A DNA stretch of 64,000 nucleotides from Sphingomonas sp. SORGH_AS_0879 (GCF_030819175.1 NZ_JAUTBJ010000002.1:692001-756000), one strand, 5' to 3'. Shown: positions 29,227 to 39,190, counted from the stretch's first letter. The notes: generated by a model from the sequence alone, not told the origin. Program-made: numbers and translations.

Positions 29227-29285
29227 GCCGCTCCCGCAGGCGGGAGGGGAGCGGCTAGGGGCGAAGTCGAAGGCCAAGGGGATCA
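29227..29285. repeat. Stem-loop plus partial copy of a dispersed repeat
   Basis: GCCGCTCCC pairs with GGGAGGGGAGCGGC (29227-29256, with a bulge). It is followed by GCGAAGTCGAAGGCCAAGGG (29261-29280), which matches one end of the dispersed repeat found at 39241 and 55020. It lies downstream of the photolyase gene's stop and upstream of sseA. Confidence 0.5.
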
Positions 29286-30824
29286 CTATCCCCGATCCAA
29301 CGCCTCCAAAAACCCCGCCGCCTGCACCCGGATCGCCTGCCGGTCCTCCTCCGCCATCCGGTTCCAGTTCCGATAGGGCATCGCCATTCGGGGATTCTCG
29401 CCGAACCGCTCCTCATGCCGCGCCAGGAAATCCCAATAGAGCGCGTTGAACGGACAGGCGTCCTCGCCCACCCGCTGCTTCACGTCATATCGGCAAGCCC
29501 CGCAATAATCCGACATGCGGTTGATGTACGCGCCGGACGACACATAGGGCTTGGACGCGATGATGCCGCCATCGGCGAACTGGCTCATGCCGATGACATT
29601 GGGCAGCTCGACCCATTCATAGGCGTCGATATAGATTTCCAGATACCAGCGATGCACCTCCGCCGGGTCGGCACCGATCAGGATGGCGAAGTTGCCGGTC
29701 ACCATCAGCCGCTGGATATGATGTGCGTGCGCGGTGTCGAGCGTCTGGCCCAAGGCCTCGGCCATGCAGTGCATGTCGGTCTCTCCGGTCCAGTAGAAGC
29801 CGGGCAGCGGCCGCTTCGCGCGCAGGACATTGCGGTCCACATAATCCGGCCCGACATGCCAGTAGAGCCCACGCACATATTCGCGCCAGCCGATGATCTG
29901 GCGGATATAGCCCTCGACCGAATTGAGGCTGGCGTTGCCGTCCTCATATTCCGCCTCGGCCATGCGACAAAGGTCCAGCGGATCGAGCAGCCCCGAATTG
30001 ATATAGGGCGACAGGACCGAGTGCCATAGCTGGTGCTGCCCGGTCAGCATCGCATCCTGATAGTCGCCGAATTGGGGCAGGGCATGCGCCATGAACGCCT
30101 CGGCCTGTGCCTGCGCCTCCTTGGCGGTGACGGCATAGGCGAAGCCGTCGAGCGAGCCGGGGTGATTGTCGAACCGCGCGGCAACGAGCGTCAGCACGTC
30201 GCGGGTGATCCGGTCGGGCGCGAACGTCAGCGGCTCAGGCGGTGTTTCCTTCTTCGGCGCGGGCTTGCGATTGTCGGCGTCGTAATTCCATTTGCCGCCC
30301 TCGGGCTTGTCGCCCTTCATCAACAGCCCGGTCTTGCGCCGCATCAGGCGGTAGAAATACTCCATGCGCAGTTCGTTGCGGTCCTTCGCCCAATTCTCGA
30401 ACTCGGCCTGGGACGCGATGAAGCGGGTGTCGGGGCGGATATCGACGGGGATGCCGAACATCGTTTCCCATGCGTCCAGCATGGCGGCGACGCGCCATTC
30501 GCCGGCCTGGGTAACGACGATGCGTTCGGGGTCGTGGCGTTCGACCGCACGCGCGACTTCGCCGGTGAAGCTGCCCGCATTGTCCGGATCGTCCAGCGTG
30601 ACATAGTCGACCTGCCAGCCCGCCTTTTTCAGCGCCTCGGCATGGTGGCGCATGGCCGACAGGATATAGGCGATCTTGGCCTTGTGATGGCGCACGTACG
30701 ATGTCTCGTCCGCCACCTCCATCATCAGCAGCACGGTGCGTTTGGGGTCCGCGCCCTCCAGGCTGGACAGATTCATCGACAATTGGTCGCCCAGAATCGG
30801 GATCAGCGTTGGCGCTTTGGGCAT
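29286..30824 (-). CDS. phrB: (6-4) photolyase / FeS bacterial cryptochrome
   Basis: 512 residues of the FeS-BCP photolyase family, which repair (6-4) photoproducts with FAD and blue light. Cysteines 353, 441, 444 and 457 are spaced 88, 3 and 13 apart, the spacing of the four 4Fe-4S ligands in Agrobacterium PhrB. The start [16 protein letters not shown] gives the family N-terminus (ILGDQL). The C-terminal half supplies the FAD-binding helices, including [14 protein letters not shown]. It is transcribed divergently from queF, with only 21 bp between start codons, so the promoters must overlap. Confidence 0.94.
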   Translation of the reverse strand: MPKAPTLIPILGDQLSMNLSSLEGADPKRTVLLMMEVADETSYVRHHKAKIAYILSAMRHHAEALKKAGWQVDYVTLDDPDNAGSFTGEVARAVERHDPERIVVTQAGEWRVAAMLDAWETMFGIPVDIRPDTRFIASQAEFENWAKDRNELRMEYFYRLMRRKTGLLMKGDKPEGGKWNYDADNRKPAPKKETPPEPLTFAPDRITRDVLTLVAARFDNHPGSLDGFAYAVTAKEAQAQAEAFMAHALPQFGDYQDAMLTGQHQLWHSVLSPYINSGLLDPLDLCRMAEAEYEDGNASLNSVEGYIRQIIGWREYVRGLYWHVGPDYVDRNVLRAKRPLPGFYWTGETDMHCMAEALGQTLDTAHAHHIQRLMVTGNFAILIGADPAEVHRWYLEIYIDAYEWVELPNVIGMSQFADGGIIASKPYVSSGAYINRMSDYCGACRYDVKQRVGEDACPFNALYWDFLARHEERFGENPRMAMPYRNWNRMAEEDRQAIRVQAAGFLEALDRG

Positions 30825-30845
30825 GGCTGTCCTACATGGCCTTTC

Positions 30846-31286
30846 ATGAAGCATCTCGGCCAGACCAGCGCGCTGCCCGCTTCCCCGGAAGAGGCGGTGC
30901 TCGATTATGTTCCCAACCCCCGTCCGGGGCGTACCTATCTGATCCGGTTCGCGGCACCCGAGTTCACCTCGCTCTGCCCGGTGACCGGCCAGCCCGACTT
31001 CGCGCATCTGGTGATCGACTATGTGCCCGGCGAGACGATCGTCGAGTCGAAGTCGCTGAAGCTGTTCCTGGGCAGCTTCCGCAATCATGCGGGGTTCCAT
31101 GAGGATTGCACGGTGGGCATCGGCGAGCGTCTGTTCGAGGAGATGAAGCCGGTCTGGTTGCGCATCGGCGGATATTGGTATCCGCGCGGCGGCATTCCGA
31201 TCGACGTGTTCTGGCAATCCTCCGCCCCGCCCGCCGATCTGTGGCTGCCCGACCAGGGTGTGGCGGGGTATCGCGGCCGGGGTTGA
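30846..31286 (+). CDS. queF: NADPH-dependent 7-cyano-7-deazaguanine reductase
   Basis: 146-residue type I (short) QueF, which reduces preQ0 to preQ1 in queuosine synthesis. The nucleophilic cysteine is in [13 protein letters not shown]; the NADPH-binding motif is [13 protein letters not shown] and the substrate Glu/His follow in FHEDC. The start [11 protein letters not shown] fits the family. There are no other queuosine genes nearby. The gene is divergent from the photolyase gene. Confidence 0.95.
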   Translation: MKHLGQTSALPASPEEAVLDYVPNPRPGRTYLIRFAAPEFTSLCPVTGQPDFAHLVIDYVPGETIVESKSLKLFLGSFRNHAGFHEDCTVGIGERLFEEMKPVWLRIGGYWYPRGGIPIDVFWQSSAPPADLWLPDQGVAGYRGRG

Positions 31287-31338
31287 GCAAGTCCCGCCGA
31301 GATGTCCCGTCAATCCCGGTTTGAAACATCGACAATAT

Positions 31339-31367
31339 TTGAAGCACTGTCTCGCGTCCTGTAACTA
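31339..31367 (+). promoter_or_regulatory. Candidate promoter of the PEP-CTERM gene
   Basis: TTGAAG (31339-31344), an exact 17-nt spacer, then TAACTA (31362-31367) form a good sigma-70-like promoter. Transcription would start near 31374, giving a leader of about 39 nt before the GTG at 31413. Confidence 0.45.
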
Positions 31368-31412
31368 TGCCCGGCAATTGGCATCGATCCGATGATCGAT
31401 GGAGGCGGGGCA

Positions 31413-32195
31413 GTGAAGAAGATATTCAAGTATTTCACAGTCTTGGTGTCTGTGTTGATCGGGTTGGGGGCTGCGGGTGCGGCCAATGCCAACCCCACCA
31501 TTCTCATCAATGACTCGAACGGCAACCTCATCTCCTATGACACGGTGACGAAGGGCAGCACGGTGATCAGCAACACCGGTCGCGTGATGTTCGATATCGC
31601 GTTGAGTTCCGGCGGCGATCTGCTCGGCGTGAATGGCGGGACGCTCTTCAAGATTTCGCCGACTTCCGGCGCGACCACGGTGCTGGGTTCGCTCGGCGGC
31701 TTCGTGAACGGCCTGGTTTTCGGCGCCGACGGGACGCTGTTCGGCTCGGGCAGCGACGCTCTCTACAAGATCGATCCGACCAACGGCCAGACGAGCCTTG
31801 TCGGCGCGATGGGCATCCAATCGGCGGGCGATCTCGCCTTCTTCAAGGGTCAATTGTACCTCGCCAGCAATCTCGGGCTTGCGACGGTCGATACGATCAC
31901 CGGCGCGGCCCGCCTGATCGGCGGGACCACGGACGTGTTCGGATTGGCGTCCACGGCCGACGGGTTGTTCGGCGTGAAGGACAATAATATCCTCAGCATC
32001 GATCCGACCACGGGCGTCGGCGTCAGTGTCGCGACGTTCGCGGGCGGCACCGGCTATGGCGCTGGCTCCGTGCCCGTCTCGAACCCGACCGCCGTGCCGG
32101 AACCTGCGACCTGGGCGATGCTGCTGCTGGGCCTGGCGCTGGTCGGCTATGTCCTGCGTCGGCGCGGCGGTGCGCCGACCATGACGATCGCCTGA
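31413..32195 (+). CDS. PEPxxWA-CTERM sorting-signal exported protein
   Basis: 260 residues. GTG at 31413 follows GGAGG at a good distance and yields MKKIFKYFTVLVSV, a signal peptide ending near ANANP. The mature region is a string of short repeats of the type TGxxTxVG/LxSLGGx with Gly, Thr and Asp, consistent with a beta-propeller-like extracellular protein. It ends AVPEPATWAMLLLGLALVG then YVLRRRGG: the PEP motif, a hydrophobic helix and an Arg cluster, the signal cleaved by exosortases for surface or EPS-associated proteins. No exosortase gene is in the window. A strong terminator follows. Confidence 0.93.
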   Translation: MKKIFKYFTVLVSVLIGLGAAGAANANPTILINDSNGNLISYDTVTKGSTVISNTGRVMFDIALSSGGDLLGVNGGTLFKISPTSGATTVLGSLGGFVNGLVFGADGTLFGSGSDALYKIDPTNGQTSLVGAMGIQSAGDLAFFKGQLYLASNLGLATVDTITGAARLIGGTTDVFGLASTADGLFGVKDNNILSIDPTTGVGVSVATFAGGTGYGAGSVPVSNPTAVPEPATWAMLLLGLALVGYVLRRRGGAPTMTIA

Positions 32196-32233
32196 GCCTC
32201 CCATCCGCCGCATTGGGGCGGTGGCAGCGAATG

Positions 32234-32268
32234 GGCCGGCCGCGCATCGTGCGGCCGGTCGTTTTTTT
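32234..32268 (+). terminator. Terminator after the PEP-CTERM gene
   Basis: GGCCGGCCGC (32234-32243) pairs with GCGGCCGGTC (32251-32260) across a 7-nt loop, then a run of seven T (32262-32268). It isolates the PEP-CTERM gene from the EpsD-like gene. Confidence 0.9.
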
Positions 32269-32394
32269 GGGTTTTTCGAGATTCCGACCCGCAAGCACAT
32301 GGCAACGGCTTCCCGGATAGGGAAGGCGGGCCGGAATCTCGGCTCGATGACCTCCGCACGGTCGGAGGCGATAGGAAGAACGGAGTCGGTGCGC

Positions 32395-33289
32395 GTGAGA
32401 CATCTGCTTTTGAAGGCCGCGGCTCTGGCGATGGTGGCGTTGTCAGGTTGCCAATCCAAGCCCGAGGGCCAGACGGTGGCCAAGGTCGACGGACAGGGCA
32501 TTACCACCCAGGCGCTGGACGCCGAACTGACGGATGCGCCGCCGAACGTCGACCGGCTGCGCGTATCGCAAGACGATCCTCCCACAACTGGTCGATCGCG
32601 CCCTGCTGGCGGAGTCCGCGCGGGAAATGGGCCTCGACAAGTCCCCCGAATTCGCAGCGCAGCGGGAGCGTCAGGAGCAGAAGCTGCTGGTCGAGATGCT
32701 GGCGAAAAAGCTTGCCGACACCGTGGCGGCGCCGACCGTCCGGGCGACCGACCGCTATATCGCCGCCCATCCCTTCGAATTCGCGCAGCGTCAGAAATTC
32801 TACGTCGACCAGATCCGCTTCGCGCAACCGGCCAGCACCCAGGCGTTATTGTCGCTTGGTCAGTTCAGGACGCTGGATGCGCTGGCCGATGGGCTGAGCC
32901 GGAGCGCGATACCCTTTACCCGCGATCACGTCCTGATCGACACCGCCTTTCTGGATCCGGCCATCGCGAGCCAGGTCGCCAAACAGCCTTTGGTCGATCC
33001 TATCTTGTTGCCCTATAAGAGATTCTATACCGCGAACGCCATTATCCAGCGTCTGCCGACGCCGGTGAGTGGCGATGTGGCGCGTGGGCTTGCGGCGGAG
33101 ATTCTGCGGCGCAAGTCGATTGCCGACGCCATGGGACAGACGCTGCAAAAGGCCCGCAAGGACGCCGCCATCACTTATCAGCCGGGCTATACGCCGGACG
33201 GCAGGTCCTCCACTGCCAGCAAGGCGATCCAGGATGCGACCGAGCATAGGTCCGACGCAGCAACCGCAACCTCTGGCGTGCCCCACTGA
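32395..33289 (+). CDS. EpsD-like peptidyl-prolyl isomerase lipoprotein, frameshifted
   Basis: A GTG at 32395, 9 bases after GGAG, starts a lipoprotein signal peptide ending ALSGC. The frame continues through AKVDGQGITTQALDAEL, typical of SurA/EpsD-family N-termini. After VDRLR the family sequence is carried in the +1 frame: RKTILPQLVDRALLAESARE and onward to the stop at 33289, ending TATSGVPH. One extra base around 32548-32574 (for example the T of GCGTATCG) accounts for the break. EpsD proteins are periplasmic foldases in exopolysaccharide/exosortase loci. As printed the protein would be truncated to about 60 sensible residues. Confidence 0.78.
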
Positions 33290-33541
33290 CCCCCGGAGCG
33301 CCGAGTGGAGGCACGATGTTGTTCGGACCCGGATACGGGGTCATCGGGCATCGTGCCGACCATTTCAGACCCGGCGACTCCACCACCGGCCCCGCCCTGG
33401 CGTCGACCGGTCCCGTTCCAAAGTTGCAGTGCAGCGAAAATGTAACACGCGCTGCAACCATCGTGCCGACCGCGTGTTAACCGTGTACGAGAGGGGAAGT
33501 GCGGGTCGCCGCCAACCCTCGCGCCTGCAAGGACAAGCGAA

Positions 33542-35821
33542 ATGGTGGATGCGAACGGAACCGTGATCGAACGATTGGCGCTGATCGGAAACTTTCTGCC
33601 CCGGCAATGTGGGCTCGCCACCTTCACCACCGACGTCTATTCCGCGCTTCGCGACCGATTTCCCGAACTCTCGGTCGATGTCTATGCGATGGACGACCAC
33701 CCCGGACGCTATGCCTATCCCCCTGCGGTGACCGCCGCCATCCCTCAGAACGATCGCGGCGCCTATATCGACATGGCACGCCGCATCGATGCCAGCGGGG
33801 CGCAGGCCATCTGGGTCCAGCATGAATATGGCATCTATGGTGGCGCGGCGGGCGAGCATCTGTTGGCGCTGCTCGATCGCACCACCCTGCCGGTGATCGC
33901 GACGCTGCATACCATTCTCGAAAAGCCTTCCGCCGACGAGCGCCGGGTGATGGAGGGGCTGCTCCGTCGCTGTGCCAAGATCATCGTCATGGCTGACAAG
34001 GGCCGTGATATCCTCCAGCGCGTCTATGGCGCGGATCCGCGACAGATCGCGATGATCCCGCACGGCGTGCCCGACCGCGCCCTGATGTCGCCCGAGGCGC
34101 TGAAGCCGCGTTTCGGCTGGGAAGGGCGCAAGGTCGTGCTGACCTTCGGCCTGCTCGCGCCCAACAAGGGGATCGAGACGATTATCGAGGCGTTGCCCGC
34201 CGTCGCCGCGCATCACCCGGAACTGCTCTATGTCGTGCTGGGCGCGACCCATCCCAACCTGATCGCGCATGAGGGCGAGGCGTATCGCGACCGGCTGAAG
34301 GCGCTGGCCGCAGCGCGGGGCGTGTCGGACAATGTCGCGTTCGTCGATGCGTTCGTCGAGCATGACGAACTACTCGATTACCTTCAGGCGGCGGATATCT
34401 ACGCCACCCCCTATTCCAACCCCGCCCAGATCACGAGCGGGACGCTGTCCTATGCGATCGGCGTGGGCAAGGCGGTGATCTCCACCCCTTATGTCCATGC
34501 GACCGAGATCCTGGCCGACGAGCATGGCGTGCTGGTGCCCTTCGGCGATGTCGGTGCCTTCGCCCGCGAAATCGACCGGTTGCTGAGCGACCAGGCGGCG
34601 CGCGATCATCTGTCGAGCCGCGCCTATGCGCGCGGCCGCACGATGATCTGGCCGCGTCTGGCGGAAGGCGCGATCAAGCTGATCGGCACCGCGATCACCA
34701 CCCGCCCGCGGCGGATCGCGACGGGCACGTCGGGCGCGTCCAGCGCGATCAAGCCACTTGCCCCCGATCTGTCCGCTGTGGAGCGGATGAGTGATTCGAC
34801 CGGCATGTTGCAGCACGCCATCTATTCGGTGCCCGACCGTCGCCACGGATATTGCATCGACGACAATGCCCGCGCGCTGATCTTCATGACGCAGGCGCCG
34901 GATATAGATCCTGTCACGCGTGACAAGTGGACGACCATCTACGCCTCGTTCCTGCAATATGCCTGGAACCCGGAGGCGCGGCGCTATCGCAACTTCATGC
35001 GCTTCGACCGGAGCTGGTGCGAGGATGTGGGATCGGAGGACTCCAACGGTCGCACCCTTTGGGCGCTGGGCGTGACCGCGCGCGACGCGCAACCGCCCAA
35101 GCATCGCGATTGGGCGCAGATGTGGTTCGACGCCACCGCATCGCTGGCGCTGGACCTGGGTTCGTTGCGCGCGCAGGCCTTTGCGATGCTCGGGGCCGCC
35201 GCGATGCTGGAGGCGCGACCGGGGCACCAGTTGGCGCGCTCGATCCTGGAGAAGATGCCCGACCTGCACCTCGCCCTGCTCGAAGAGGCGCGGCGGCCCG
35301 AATGGCAGTGGTTCGAGATCGTGCTCGCCTATGACAATGCCCGCGTGCCCCAGGCGCTGATCGAGGCGGGGCGTGCGCTGGGGCGGCAGGACCTGATCGA
35401 TTGCGGCATTTCCACGCTCGACTGGATCGTCGGCAAGCAGACCTCGCCCGAGGGCCGCTTCCGCGCGGTGGGCAGCGAGAGTTTCGGCCGTCCCTATGCA
35501 GAGCCGCTGCAATTCGATCAGCAGCCGCTGGAGGCGCAGGCGACGGTGGAGGCGTGCCATTCGGCCTATCTCGCGACCCACGACCCGCGGTGGATCGCGG
35601 AGGGCGAGCGGGCCTATGGCTGGTTCCTGGGCATGAACGACCTCGACCTGCCGCTGGCCACCGCAAGTGACGGTGGTTGTTTCGACGGACTGATGCCGAC
35701 CGGGCTCAACCGCAACCAGGGCGCCGAATCGATCCTGGCGCTGCAACTGGCCAATTGCGCTATCGCAAGCCTTTGCCAATCCGCCTCATCCATGGCAGGA
35801 GCCGATCGTCACATCGCCTGA
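33542..35821 (+). CDS. GT4 glycosyltransferase fused to an alpha/alpha-barrel glycosidase-like domain
   Basis: 759 residues. Residues 1-385 are a GT-B glycosyltransferase of family GT4: NFLPRQCGLATFTTDVY opens the first Rossmann domain, VVLTFGLLAPNKGIE the second, and SGTLSYAIGVGKAVIS with HATEIL holds the acceptor/donor-binding glutamates. After a short linker (about 390-405), residues 405-745 are an all-helical repeat resembling six-hairpin glycosidases, with GYCIDDNARALI, CEDVGSEDSNGRTLW and NRNQGAESILAL as its most conserved-looking stretches. No signal peptide, so cytoplasmic. The GH130 gene follows 62 bp downstream and is probably cotranscribed. Together they suggest making and remodelling a mannose-containing glycan (inference). 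Confidence 0.85.
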   Translation: MVDANGTVIERLALIGNFLPRQCGLATFTTDVYSALRDRFPELSVDVYAMDDHPGRYAYPPAVTAAIPQNDRGAYIDMARRIDASGAQAIWVQHEYGIYGGAAGEHLLALLDRTTLPVIATLHTILEKPSADERRVMEGLLRRCAKIIVMADKGRDILQRVYGADPRQIAMIPHGVPDRALMSPEALKPRFGWEGRKVVLTFGLLAPNKGIETIIEALPAVAAHHPELLYVVLGATHPNLIAHEGEAYRDRLKALAAARGVSDNVAFVDAFVEHDELLDYLQAADIYATPYSNPAQITSGTLSYAIGVGKAVISTPYVHATEILADEHGVLVPFGDVGAFAREIDRLLSDQAARDHLSSRAYARGRTMIWPRLAEGAIKLIGTAITTRPRRIATGTSGASSAIKPLAPDLSAVERMSDSTGMLQHAIYSVPDRRHGYCIDDNARALIFMTQAPDIDPVTRDKWTTIYASFLQYAWNPEARRYRNFMRFDRSWCEDVGSEDSNGRTLWALGVTARDAQPPKHRDWAQMWFDATASLALDLGSLRAQAFAMLGAAAMLEARPGHQLARSILEKMPDLHLALLEEARRPEWQWFEIVLAYDNARVPQALIEAGRALGRQDLIDCGISTLDWIVGKQTSPEGRFRAVGSESFGRPYAEPLQFDQQPLEAQATVEACHSAYLATHDPRWIAEGERAYGWFLGMNDLDLPLATASDGGCFDGLMPTGLNRNQGAESILALQLANCAIASLCQSASSMAGADRHIA

Positions 35822-35882
35822 TGCGCTGTCGCATGGGGGGATGGGATGAGCGTTTTTTGTAAGATGGCGAGACGGTAGCGCG

Positions 35883-37166
35883 ATGGATCTGTTCAACCAC
35901 CGGCTGCGGCTTCATGCCGATCCTTCGCGCGTCGTGGTGCGGCCCTTCCATATCGCATGGGGCGGCGGCAACGGCGCACCGCCCAGCCGGACCGAACGGC
36001 TGGTCGGCGAAGTGCTGGCGATGACGCCGCAGGAGGCGCGCGACCAGTTGGAAACCGTGCTGAAGGATTTCGAAGCACGGCACTGGCAGACGCGACGCGT
36101 CTTCATGACCCGCTACGACCAGATCGAGGATCTGTTGAAGCTCGACGGGGCGAAGATCAGCGACGAGAAGCGGCAGTTGATCGGCGCCTATTTCTGCCAC
36201 GAATACAGCTATGCCGCCGCCGCGCTGATGAACCCCTCGGCGGTGCCGCATTTCGACCAGACCGGCATCCAGCCGGGGTCGCAGCGTATCCTGATGTCGA
36301 TGCGCGCGGTGGGTGAGGGGCATATTTCCTCGGTCGCCTTCCGCGAAGGCATCATCAACGACCAGAACCAGCTTCGCCTCGCGCCCGAGCCGCCCTTCGC
36401 CACCGCCACCGACGTGCATGGCTGGGGCGAGGAACATGCGCCGAGCGGCCCGATCACCGTCCACCGCCACCGCGATTCGACCCTGTCGGGCACGGTCATC
36501 TTCCCGATCACCCGCGCCCAGTCCAAGGGGCTGGAGGATATGCGCATCGTCCAGTTCACGCATGACGACGGCGCGGTGGAATGGATCGGCACCTACACCG
36601 CCTATGACGGCTCGGGCATCCAGTCGGAACTGATGCGCACCCGCGACTTCCGCGCGTTCGACCTGGTGCCGATGACGGGCTCGGCCGCGCGCAACAAGGG
36701 CATGGCGCTGTTCCCGCGCAAGGTCGGCGGGCAGTATATGATGATCGGGCGGCAGGACGGCGAGAATCTGTTCCTGCTCAAGTCGGACTCGCTGACGCAC
36801 TGGGACGAAGGGGCGAAGATCCTGACCCCCGTCTATCCGTGGGAGCTGGTGCAGATCGGCAATTGCGGCCCGCCCATCGAGACGGACGAGGGCTGGCTGC
36901 TGCTGACGCACGGTGTCGGCGCGATGCGCAAATATTCGATCGGCGCCGCGCTGCTCGACAAGGACGATCCGTCCAAGGTGCTCGGTCGGACGAAGCAGCC
37001 GATCCTGGCCGCCAAGGATCAGGATCGCGAAGGCTATGTGCCCAATGTCGTCTATTCCTGCGGCGCGATCCGCCACGGCGATTCGCTGTTCCTGCCTTAC
37101 GGCATCGCGGACAGCTCGATCGGCTTCGCCTTCGTGAAGATCAGCGAGTTGCTGGCGGCAATGTGA
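35883..37166 (+). CDS. Glycoside hydrolase family 130 protein (mannosyl phosphorylase or mannosidase)
   Basis: 427 residues with the five-bladed-propeller GH130 signature region: SMRAVGEGHISSVAFREG, then SGTVIFPITRAQSKG and GYVPNVVYSCGAIRHGD with YGIADSSIGFA. Family members phosphorolyse or hydrolyse beta-1,2- or beta-1,4-mannosides; which applies cannot be decided by eye because the phosphate-binding residues need an alignment. No signal peptide, so cytoplasmic. It lies 62 bp behind the GT4-barrel fusion gene. Its last 26 bases overlap the end of the convergent OPT transporter gene. Confidence 0.88.
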   Translation: MDLFNHRLRLHADPSRVVVRPFHIAWGGGNGAPPSRTERLVGEVLAMTPQEARDQLETVLKDFEARHWQTRRVFMTRYDQIEDLLKLDGAKISDEKRQLIGAYFCHEYSYAAAALMNPSAVPHFDQTGIQPGSQRILMSMRAVGEGHISSVAFREGIINDQNQLRLAPEPPFATATDVHGWGEEHAPSGPITVHRHRDSTLSGTVIFPITRAQSKGLEDMRIVQFTHDDGAVEWIGTYTAYDGSGIQSELMRTRDFRAFDLVPMTGSAARNKGMALFPRKVGGQYMMIGRQDGENLFLLKSDSLTHWDEGAKILTPVYPWELVQIGNCGPPIETDEGWLLLTHGVGAMRKYSIGAALLDKDDPSKVLGRTKQPILAAKDQDREGYVPNVVYSCGAIRHGDSLFLPYGIADSSIGFAFVKISELLAAM

Positions 37167-39120
37167 TCACCTGGCGGCGCGTGTTGCGATACAGCGCCGC
37201 CACGATCCCCAGGAACACCAGCGTCCCCCCGACCAGCGCCGGGGTCGCGAACCCGTCTCCGACCAGCGCCAGCGGCGCGTCCGAGTTGGTCAGGTAGACG
37301 ATCCCCGCAAAGCCCACGCCCCACAGGCTTTCGCCCACGATCATGCCGGTCGCCGCCAGCACGCCCAGCCGCTCGGCGGCTTCGGGATTGCCGCTGCGGC
37401 GGGCCCAGCGGTCATAGACATGGCCGATCGCCGCCCCCAGCACGACCGGCAGGGTCGCCGTCATCGGCAGATAGATACCCAGCCCCACGCCCAGCGGCGG
37501 CAGGCGAATCCAGCCGAGCTTGCCCAGCACCTCGTCCGCCACGATCACGCCGACACCGACCAGCGCCCCGATGCCGATCATCCCCCAGTTGAGGTCGCCA
37601 CCCAGCACCCCCTTGGCCAGCGCCGAGATCAACGCCGCCTGCGGGGCGGACAGGGCGTTCGGGCCAGCCCCCGGCGTGCCGGCGAAACCCAGCGTCGCGT
37701 TGAGCAGGTCGAGCACCGGCGGGATCACCAGGCTGCCGAAGACGACGCCGATGACCAAAGCCACCTGCTGCTTCCACGGCGTCGCGCCGACCAGTTCGCC
37801 GGTCTTCAGATCCTGCAGATTGTCGTTGGAGATGGTCGCCACGCCGAACACGATGCCGGTGACGATCAGGGCATAGGCGACCAGCGCCTGCGCCGTATCG
37901 GGCGAGGTGCCGCGCCCGAACAGTCCGACCAGCAACAGCGCGGCGGCGAGGACGGACAGGATGCCGATCCCGGACACCGGGCTGTTCGACGCGCCGATCA
38001 ACCCCGCCATGTAACCGCAGACGGCGGCGATCACGAGGCCGATGAGCAGGATGAACAACAGCGCTCCGCCGATCAACGCGAAGCCCGACGCCGCCAGCGG
38101 CCCACCCGCGATCACCGACCAGAGCAGCCCGGCGATCGGCACCAGCGTCGCCAGCGCGACCGCCGCGACGATCCCGATCGGCAGGTCACGCTCGCCCACC
38201 GCCAGCACCGCGCCGTCCCGCTTGGCCGAGGCGGCGGCGAGCGAAGAGCGGATGCCGCCGATCACCGGCCCGATGATCTTGAGGAGCGTCCAGATCGCCG
38301 CCACGCCGATCACGCCCGCGCCCAGGAAGCGTACGTCGCGACTGAACACGCCGCCCGCCCATTCGGCGACCGGCCCCGCCACGGGGGCCATCGCGGTCAG
38401 GATGGGCAGCGCCACCCACCAGCCGATCGCGATCCCGACCAGCATGGCGAGGCCGACCGACAGGCCGACCAGATGCCCGACCCCGACCAGGGCGAAGGAC
38501 AGCCCGCCGGCAATCCCCGTCGCCCCCGCGCCGGTTCGGAAGAAGATCGCCGCTTCCGATACGGCCAGCTTGGTCTGGGTGAGCACCGCAAAGCCCGCCG
38601 AGGCGAGCGCGTTGACGACGATCAGGCGCAGGCCGGTCGCGCTCTCCGCCTCGCCCTCACGGCTGCCTGCACCGACCTTCAACACCTCGGCGGCGGCGCG
38701 CCCTTCGGGATAGGGGAGGTCGGTGTCGACCACCAGTGCGCGGCGCAGCGGCACCGAGAACATCACCCCCAATATGCCCCCGGTCGCGGTGATCCCGGCG
38801 GTCAGCAGATAGGGGAAACCCTGCCACCAGCCGATCATGACCAGGCCGGGCAGCACGAAGATGATCGCCGCCAGCGTCCCCGCCGCCGAGGCGACGGTCT
38901 GGACGATGTTGTTCTCCAGCACCGAACTGTTGGGCAGATAGCGCAGGATCGCCATCGAGATGACCGCCGCCGGGATCGACGTGGCGAAGGTCAGCCCGAC
39001 CTTGAGCCCCAGATAGACGTTGGCAGCGGTGAACAACAGGGTGATGATCCCGCCCAGTGCGATCCCGCGAAGGGTGAGTTCGGCGATCGGCGGGGTGGTG
39101 GCGGTCGGAGTACGGCTCAT
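37141..39120 (-). CDS. OPT family oligopeptide/metal-chelate transporter
   Basis: 659 residues, about 14-16 hydrophobic helices. The N-terminal ELTLRGIALGGIITLLF and ANVYLGLKVGLTFATSIPA are OPT-family signatures, as is SNDNLQDLKTGELVGATPW in the middle. Bacterial OPT proteins import small peptides or metal chelates, driven by protons. The 3' end overlaps the GH130 gene by 26 bp in convergent orientation, with no room for a terminator. It appears to be a single-gene unit. Confidence 0.94.
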   Translation of the reverse strand: MSRTPTATTPPIAELTLRGIALGGIITLLFTAANVYLGLKVGLTFATSIPAAVISMAILRYLPNSSVLENNIVQTVASAAGTLAAIIFVLPGLVMIGWWQGFPYLLTAGITATGGILGVMFSVPLRRALVVDTDLPYPEGRAAAEVLKVGAGSREGEAESATGLRLIVVNALASAGFAVLTQTKLAVSEAAIFFRTGAGATGIAGGLSFALVGVGHLVGLSVGLAMLVGIAIGWWVALPILTAMAPVAGPVAEWAGGVFSRDVRFLGAGVIGVAAIWTLLKIIGPVIGGIRSSLAAASAKRDGAVLAVGERDLPIGIVAAVALATLVPIAGLLWSVIAGGPLAASGFALIGGALLFILLIGLVIAAVCGYMAGLIGASNSPVSGIGILSVLAAALLLVGLFGRGTSPDTAQALVAYALIVTGIVFGVATISNDNLQDLKTGELVGATPWKQQVALVIGVVFGSLVIPPVLDLLNATLGFAGTPGAGPNALSAPQAALISALAKGVLGGDLNWGMIGIGALVGVGVIVADEVLGKLGWIRLPPLGVGLGIYLPMTATLPVVLGAAIGHVYDRWARRSGNPEAAERLGVLAATGMIVGESLWGVGFAGIVYLTNSDAPLALVGDGFATPALVGGTLVFLGIVAALYRNTRRQVITLPPATR

Positions 39121-39190
39121 GCCCGCAGATGTGGCAGAGTGCGGCGCGCTCGCCTAGCGTTTCCGTATGCGGGTGAGCGGGGAACGTGCG

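Noticed and set aside
30033..30845. Upstream extension of queF
   Set aside because: It is antisense to the photolyase gene; ATG at 30846 gives the full QueF family length.
33444..33478. Inverted repeat AACACGCG/CGCGTGTT ahead of the glycosyltransferase gene as an operator
   Set aside because: The arms are 19 nt apart and only 8 bp long; no promoter elements are clearly placed around it, so it may be chance.
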